64,000 nt of DNA from CAWKKW01 sp963850345. Its GTDB lineage: Bacteria; Acidobacteriota; Terriglobia; Terriglobales; Acidobacteriaceae. Of the stretch, positions 59,819 to 64,000 are shown one piece after another (within the stretch, counting starts at the first letter, position 1; every line of letters begins with the position of its first letter). The notes beneath the pieces were generated by a model. It saw nothing but the letters and a program-made list of their open reading frames with translations. It was not told the DNA's origin and made no database searches. The position numbers and the translations under genes were made by a program. The stretch covers positions 434,001 through 498,000 of the forward strand of contig CAWKKW010000005.1 of NCBI GenBank assembly GCA_963850345.1, read 5' to 3'.

Positions 59819-60967
59819 ATGACGAATTCAACGTGCACGCGGCAGGTGTATATGCTCGATCGCCTCCAGCCCTACAATGAAGAGGTGCAATCAGCGGACA
59901 TCGTTATCGCAGGCGCGGGCGTCATCGGACTTTCAACTGCCCTCGAGCTTTCCAGCCGGGGTCTTGAAGTGGTGGTGGTGGAACGCGCACGCGCGATGAG
60001 TGAAGCCTCGTGGGCGGCGGCAGGAATGCTGGCCGCGCACGATCCCGAGAACCCTGAGGCATTGCGGGCCCTGTCGGAGTTGAGCCTGAGGCTCTATCCC
60101 GAGTTTCTCAAGAAAATCGAGAGCCTCTCAGGCCGGACCATTCCCTTTCGAACTCAAATCGCGCTGCAAGGATCTCGTCGGGATCATACATTTTCGGAGG
60201 CCGAAGTACGGGCTGGCCGTAGGCTGGCGGACAGCGAAGTCGCAGCCCTGATTCCCGGTCTCCGTCCCGGAAGCCGCGAGTTTCTGCAGCTGAACGAGCC
60301 CAGCCTGGACCCGAGGGACGTGTGTGCCGCTCTTCCTATTGCGGTGCGGGCGGCTGGTGTTCAGTTGCTGGAGGAGACGGAGTTTGTCTCGGTGCACGCG
60401 GCGGAGCGAGGCGTCGGAGTCGAGACGAGCGCAGGGGTCATCGCAGCCAAAGCCTTCCTGAATTGTTGCGGAGCCTGGGCGGGGCAGATTCGCATGGGAG
60501 CCGCGGACGCACAAAGGCTGCCGCTAGAGCCGCGCAAGGGGCAAATTGTGACCGTTCGCGTCCAGGAGCCGCTCGGGTACGTGGTGCGTACGCCGGAGAC
60601 GTACCTGGTTCCGCGTGGGGATGGGCGAGTCGTCATCGGTGCAACGGTGGAACGCGCCGGATTCGATAAGGCGGTGCAAGCAGAGGTGGTTCGCACCTTG
60701 ATCGCAGAGGCCGCAGCACTGTGGCCGCCGATCGGCAACGCAGAGCTGGTGGAAAGTTGGGCCGGCTTGCGCCCGGGGTCAAGCGACGGATTGCCGGTGA
60801 TGGGACAGTGCGGGATAGACGGCTGCTGGGTGGCGACGGGCCACTTCCGCAATGGGATCCTGCTGGCGCCCGCGACCGCCCGGGTGATGAGTCAATGGAT
60901 CCGGGGAGAGAATCCGCAGGTCGACCTCAGCGCGTTCTCTTGCGACCGGTTTGCCGCCATCGCGTAG
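59819..60967 (+). CDS. thiO: Glycine oxidase ThiO-like FAD amine oxidase
   Basis: 382 residues from ATG 59819; an internal ATG at 59852 is also possible. DAO fold: FAD motif IVIAGAGVIGLSTALELSSRG, SWAAAGMLAAHDPEN (the ThiO-specific AAGMLAP-like stretch), GRKIQI-type lid, and RKGQIVTVRVQ, then C-terminal WAGLRPGSSDGLPVMG and GHFRNGILLAPATA, both typical of ThiO. Would oxidise glycine to iminoglycine for thiazole synthesis. No other thiamine gene (thiG, thiS, thiE) is near. Confidence 0.9.
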   Translation: MTNSTCTRQVYMLDRLQPYNEEVQSADIVIAGAGVIGLSTALELSSRGLEVVVVERARAMSEASWAAAGMLAAHDPENPEALRALSELSLRLYPEFLKKIESLSGRTIPFRTQIALQGSRRDHTFSEAEVRAGRRLADSEVAALIPGLRPGSREFLQLNEPSLDPRDVCAALPIAVRAAGVQLLEETEFVSVHAAERGVGVETSAGVIAAKAFLNCCGAWAGQIRMGAADAQRLPLEPRKGQIVTVRVQEPLGYVVRTPETYLVPRGDGRVVIGATVERAGFDKAVQAEVVRTLIAEAAALWPPIGNAELVESWAGLRPGSSDGLPVMGQCGIDGCWVATGHFRNGILLAPATARVMSQWIRGENPQVDLSAFSCDRFAAIA

Positions 60968-61236
60968 TCACGTGCATTGGTGATGAAACCGGTGTGCTCT
61001 GAGACTCGTCGAACCTTCAGTGTTCGTAGGGCGGACACCGTGGCCGGAAACGACCGTGCGGGTGACAACCCATCAGCCGCTGCGCTATAAACAGGACATA
61101 TTCTTTCGGAAACGCGCACACGAATCGGCCGCTGCAGAGCAGCGTCGAGCGCAGCTTCCCTGTACTCCTGCATCTTAGTTTGGTGAACGATCGGGAAAAC
61201 GATGGACGGACAGATAAGCACGAGGGAGCGACGGGT

Positions 61237-62370
61237 ATGCCGACTGCGGTAGCGGGAAAAGGTCTGGAAGGAATTGTTGCAGCGAACTCCGGGATCTGCT
61301 GGATCGACGGCGATGCGGGAGTGCTGGCGTACCGCGGAATCGATATTCACGAACTGGCAGAAAGGTCTTCTTTCGAAGAGACCACCTACCTTTTGTGGTT
61401 TGGCCGCCTGCCGAACGAGACTGAGCTCAAGGATTTCTCCCGCAAGCTGGCCGAGGCGCGAACCCTGCATCCCGATGCGATGAACCTGCTTCGTTCCTTC
61501 CCCAAAACGGCCACCCCGATGGAAGTTCTGCGGACGGCGGTTTCCTCGCTCAGCTTCTTCGATCCCGACGAGAAGGATAACGACCACGACTCGAATGTGC
61601 GGAAGAGCTTCCACCTGACTGCCCAGGTCGCCATGATCGTGGCTCTCTATGACCGCCTGCGCAAGGGTCTCCAGGTGCATGGACCGGACAAATCTCTTTC
61701 GCATGCGGGCAATTTTCTATGGATGCTTACCGGCGAGGAGCCGTCAGAGACCGCAACCCGGGCGCTGGATATCGCGCTCATTCTCCACGCCGATCACGAA
61801 CTGAACGCCTCTACCTTTGCCGCCCGGGTGATAGCGGCGACGCTGTCCGACATTCACTCCGCTGTCACTGGAGCGATCGGCGCGTTGAAAGGCCCGCTGC
61901 ACGGCGGCGCGAACGAAGCAGTGATGAAGCTGCTGTTCGAGATCGACCGCGCCGGGGCCGATCCCGTCGATTACGTCAGGGACATGCTGGCGCAGAAGAA
62001 GAAGATCTCGGGATTTGGCCATCGGGTGTACAAAACGGAAGATCCTCGCGCCACGCACCTGCGCAAGATGTCAGAGAATCTGGGCCGTTCTAAAGGCGAC
62101 GCCAAGTGGTTTGAGATGTCGCGACAGATTGAACTCTTTGTCTTGGCGGAAAAAAAGCTGAACGCGAACGTAGATTTTTATTCGGCGTCGACCTACACCA
62201 CGCTCGGCATCGACCTCGACCTGTTTACGCCCATCTTCGCGGTGAGCCGTATCGCAGGCTGGGCTGCGCACGTGATCGAACAGCTCGACGACAACCGGCT
62301 GATTCGCCCGCGTGCCGAGTACATCGGCCCGGAATATCCGGCGCCGTACATCCCCATGCAGAGCCGTTAA
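61237..62370 (+). CDS. gltA: Citrate synthase
   Basis: Condenses oxaloacetate with acetyl-CoA. ATG 61237 (MPTAVAGKGLEGIVAANSGI) matches where citrate synthases of the short type begin, with GAGGGAG upstream; GTG 61183 would add 18 residues. 377 residues. Catalytic histidines in LHADHELNAST and GPLHGGANE, and the aspartate after GFGHRVYKTEDPRA. Length is of the Gram-positive/methylcitrate-type subgroup, so 2-methylcitrate activity is possible, but no prp genes adjoin. Confidence 0.93.
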   Translation: MPTAVAGKGLEGIVAANSGICWIDGDAGVLAYRGIDIHELAERSSFEETTYLLWFGRLPNETELKDFSRKLAEARTLHPDAMNLLRSFPKTATPMEVLRTAVSSLSFFDPDEKDNDHDSNVRKSFHLTAQVAMIVALYDRLRKGLQVHGPDKSLSHAGNFLWMLTGEEPSETATRALDIALILHADHELNASTFAARVIAATLSDIHSAVTGAIGALKGPLHGGANEAVMKLLFEIDRAGADPVDYVRDMLAQKKKISGFGHRVYKTEDPRATHLRKMSENLGRSKGDAKWFEMSRQIELFVLAEKKLNANVDFYSASTYTTLGIDLDLFTPIFAVSRIAGWAAHVIEQLDDNRLIRPRAEYIGPEYPAPYIPMQSR

Positions 62371-62375
62371 CGAGA

Positions 62376-62439
62376 GCAGTCTCCGGCCGGCTTCTCTGGA
62401 AAGCTGTCCAGATGAATGTCGGCCGGCCTTGGAGACTGC
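62376..62439. terminator. Large branched hairpin between convergent gltA and DinB genes
   Basis: Outer arms GCAGTCTCC + GGCCGGC (62376-62391) and GCCGGCC + TT + GGAGACTGC (62421-62439) give a 16-pair stem with a two-base bulge. The loop holds a second hairpin TCTGGA-N6-TCCAGA. The placement 14 bases before the DinB stop suggests bidirectional termination. Confidence 0.6.
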
Positions 62440-62452
62440 CCCGTTTCAGGAT

Positions 62453-63007
62453 CTACATGTTGGTGCGACTGGCCGGGGGCACGATGCCATTCATGCGCAG
62501 GTACTCGGCCATCTGGCCGTAGTGGTCCATCATGTGGGCGATACCGAACGAGGTCATGCCAGCCGGCGTCCCCGTTTTGGTCATCACGAACGCATTCTCG
62601 GGCGTAATGGTAGCGATTGCTTTGTGAGCCATCGCGAGTGAATCCTTCAGGGCCTTGACGATGTCGGCTTTCGAGGTGAGCTTGTCCAGCGTGGCGGGGT
62701 CAGTCGTATCGCCCGCGAAGGATGCCCAGAACTCGTAGTTCGCCTGTGCGACGTGTTTCACCTGCTGCCCAAAGGTACGAACTCCCTTGAATTCGCCGGC
62801 GGAAGGCGCGTAGTCGTACTTGTCTTCCGGCATGGCTTCGGCAGCGGAGAGCAGTTCCTTCTCGATACCGCTGAGGAGCTTGTCGTAGGTAGAGGCGGGA
62901 GTCATCTTGGTGCCGGGAGCGGGCCTATCCGCCTGGGCGAAGGAATGCGAGGGAATGGCCAGAAAGCTACAGAATGCGAGTGCAAGGATTGCGACTTTGA
63001 TCTTCAA
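62453..63007 (-). CDS. Exported DinB-fold protein
   Basis: 184 residues if started at TTG 63007, four bases after GGAGGA; ATG 63019 would have the ribosome site inside the gene. Signal peptide IKVAILALAFCSFLAIPSHSFA, then a four-helix DinB bundle with histidines in GQQVKHVAQANYEFW, and FGIAHMMDHYGQMAEYLRMNG, spaced as the metal triad of DinB proteins. DinB proteins are usually cytosolic thiol or metal-dependent transferases; export is uncommon. Substrate unknown. Confidence 0.85.
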   Translation of the reverse strand: MKIKVAILALAFCSFLAIPSHSFAQADRPAPGTKMTPASTYDKLLSGIEKELLSAAEAMPEDKYDYAPSAGEFKGVRTFGQQVKHVAQANYEFWASFAGDTTDPATLDKLTSKADIVKALKDSLAMAHKAIATITPENAFVMTKTGTPAGMTSFGIAHMMDHYGQMAEYLRMNGIVPPASRTNM

Positions 63008-63161
63008 CACGTCCTCCAATGGAATGGCTGAACAGCTGCGGCTGCAAGCCTAGCAGATTCTTTTGCTTTGCCCAATCTCGACTGCGTCAATTGTGACCAG
63101 AGGCGACGGCGGCGAGGTGAGCAGGCGAATCGACGTAGAATAGAGAAGGGAGATTGCGCCA

Positions 63162-64000
63162 GTGCGACGGGTGTACATGGATGCGAATGCAACGACACCT
63201 CTAATGCCTGAGGTGCTCGAAGCTATGCGCCCGTATTTCCTGGAGCAGTTCGGCAACGCATCTTCCATTCATTTTCACGGACAGCAGGCGCGCGCGGCGG
63301 TCGAGCAGGCGCGGGAGCAGGTGTCAAAGTTGCTGCATTGCAGGCCGGCGGAGATCGTCTTCACTAGCGGCGGCACAGAAGGCGATAATCTGGCGCTATT
63401 CGGCCTGGTTCGACCGGGCGATCACCTAATCACGAGCTCTATCGAACATCACGCCGTTCTCCACGCCGCCGAAAGGCTTGCGGAGCGAGGCGCAACGGTG
63501 ACGTTCCTACCAGTTTCCTCTGAAGGGGTTGTCGATCCCGAGGAGGTGCGGCGCGCGATTCGGCCGGAGACCAAGCTGATCAGCCTGATGATGGCGAACA
63601 ACGAGACCGGGGCCATTCAGCCAGTCGAGGCCGTGGGCCGGATCGCTGCCGAGGCGGACGTCTATTTTCACGTGGACGCAGTGCAGGCGGCCGGCAAATT
63701 GCCCATGGACGTGAAGGCGATCGGTTGCGACCTGCTCACCATCTCCGGCCACAAGATGCACGGGCCGCAAGGGACTGGGGCGTTGTTTGTACGGCGGGGC
63801 ACCCGCATTGAGCCGCTCTTTTTCGGTGGTTCGCATGAACGCCAGCGTCGTGCCGGAACGGAAAACCTGCCCGGCATCGTGGGATTGGGCCGGGCTGCGG
63901 AACTGGCAAACGGTGCGCTGCTGTCTGGAGTGCCTGAGAAAGTAGCGGCACTGCGCGATCGGCTGGAAGCGGGGATTCTGGAGCGAGTGGATGAGGCCGG
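63162..64000 (+). CDS. Cysteine desulfurase, C-terminus cut by window edge
   Basis: PLP enzyme of the NifS/IscS class that mobilises sulfur from cysteine. GTG 63162 follows AAGGGAGA by eight bases; ATG 63177 (MDANATTPL) is the alternative. About 279 residues are seen of roughly 380. VYMDANATTPLMPEVLEAM is the family start; FTSGGTEGDNLALFG, SIEHHAVLHAAERL, HVDAVQAAGKLPMD and the PLP-lysine in ISGHKMHGPQGTGAL are intact, then RRAGTENLPGIVGLG. The catalytic cysteine loop lies beyond the window. Whether it serves FeS assembly or tRNA thiolation cannot be decided here. Confidence 0.92.
   Translation, partial: MRRVYMDANATTPLMPEVLEAMRPYFLEQFGNASSIHFHGQQARAAVEQAREQVSKLLHCRPAEIVFTSGGTEGDNLALFGLVRPGDHLITSSIEHHAVLHAAERLAERGATVTFLPVSSEGVVDPEEVRRAIRPETKLISLMMANNETGAIQPVEAVGRIAAEADVYFHVDAVQAAGKLPMDVKAIGCDLLTISGHKMHGPQGTGALFVRRGTRIEPLFFGGSHERQRRAGTENLPGIVGLGRAAELANGALLSGVPEKVAALRDRLEAGILERVDEA

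Noticed and set aside
1..64000. Prophage, integron, transposon or horizontally acquired island
   Set aside because: No integrase, transposase, phage structural gene, attachment repeat or base-composition shift was noticed; codon use looks even throughout.

Overview
The window is a gene-dense, GC-rich bacterial chromosome segment whose genes read almost entirely as housekeeping and metabolism. It most resembles an Acidobacteriota genome of the Terriglobia type. Hints are a bacillithiol enzyme (BshC) in a Gram-negative background with LPS-type envelope genes, a secreted VWA protein of the acidobacterial kind, a secreted protein built from carboxypeptidase-regulatory-like repeats, tandem pseudopilins, and frequent GTG/TTG starts. 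This assignment is inference from gene content; no rRNA or tRNA gene was seen in the window. I also found no insertion sequence, prophage, CRISPR array or replication origin.

Layout: 1-4.3 kb holds a formaldehyde dehydrogenase (cut by the left edge), a tiny DUF3309 protein, a family 5 uracil-DNA glycosylase, a lipoprotein aldose epimerase and a CPCC protein. 4.4-10.6 kb is a protein quality-control block (tig, clpP, clpX, lon) closed by two clear terminators. 10.6-17.5 kb carries a secreted repeat protein, engB, a pseudopilin pair followed by a stand-alone urocanase-like Rossmann protein, smpB, a leucyl aminopeptidase gene with three -1 frameshifts, and a PfpI protein. 17.7-26.2 kb has an isolated pstS, argS, and the run metG, tatD, yajQ, polyprenyl synthase, B12-binding protein. 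26.2-29.6 kb is regulatory: an ECF sigma factor with a small two-helix membrane protein and a leucine-zipper peptide, a YbgC-type thioesterase, and an EAL phosphodiesterase. 29.6-35 kb is the envelope/isoprenoid block rseP, dxr, cdsA and uppS, interrupted by an opposite-strand VWA gene.

35-44.7 kb has a zinc-ribbon XRE regulator, an outer-membrane-like protein, an HD protein, a leucine-degradation-like cluster (carboxyltransferase, small membrane protein, HMG-CoA lyase-like, enoyl-CoA hydratase), an NAD-binding epimerase-like protein, and a coupled DHH phosphoesterase plus secreted GH130 protein. 44.7-50.2 kb is a tightly overlapping run: penicillin-acylase-like hydrolase, GT-C-like membrane protein, short-chain prenyl synthase, SufT/DUF59 protein. 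50.2-64 kb holds small unknowns, a PadR regulator coupled to a membrane protein, bshC, a DUF2520 protein, a NUDIX hydrolase, a cold-shock protein, PolX, two membrane-anchored unknowns, glycine oxidase, citrate synthase, an exported DinB protein and a cysteine desulfurase cut by the right edge.

I see no single new multi-gene defence or mobile system. The most unusual items are the urocanase-domain protein beside the pseudopilins, the sigma factor/two-helix/zipper cluster, the acylase-prenyl synthase operon, the spaced inverted repeats at 29.3-29.4 kb, and the clustered frameshifts in pepA.
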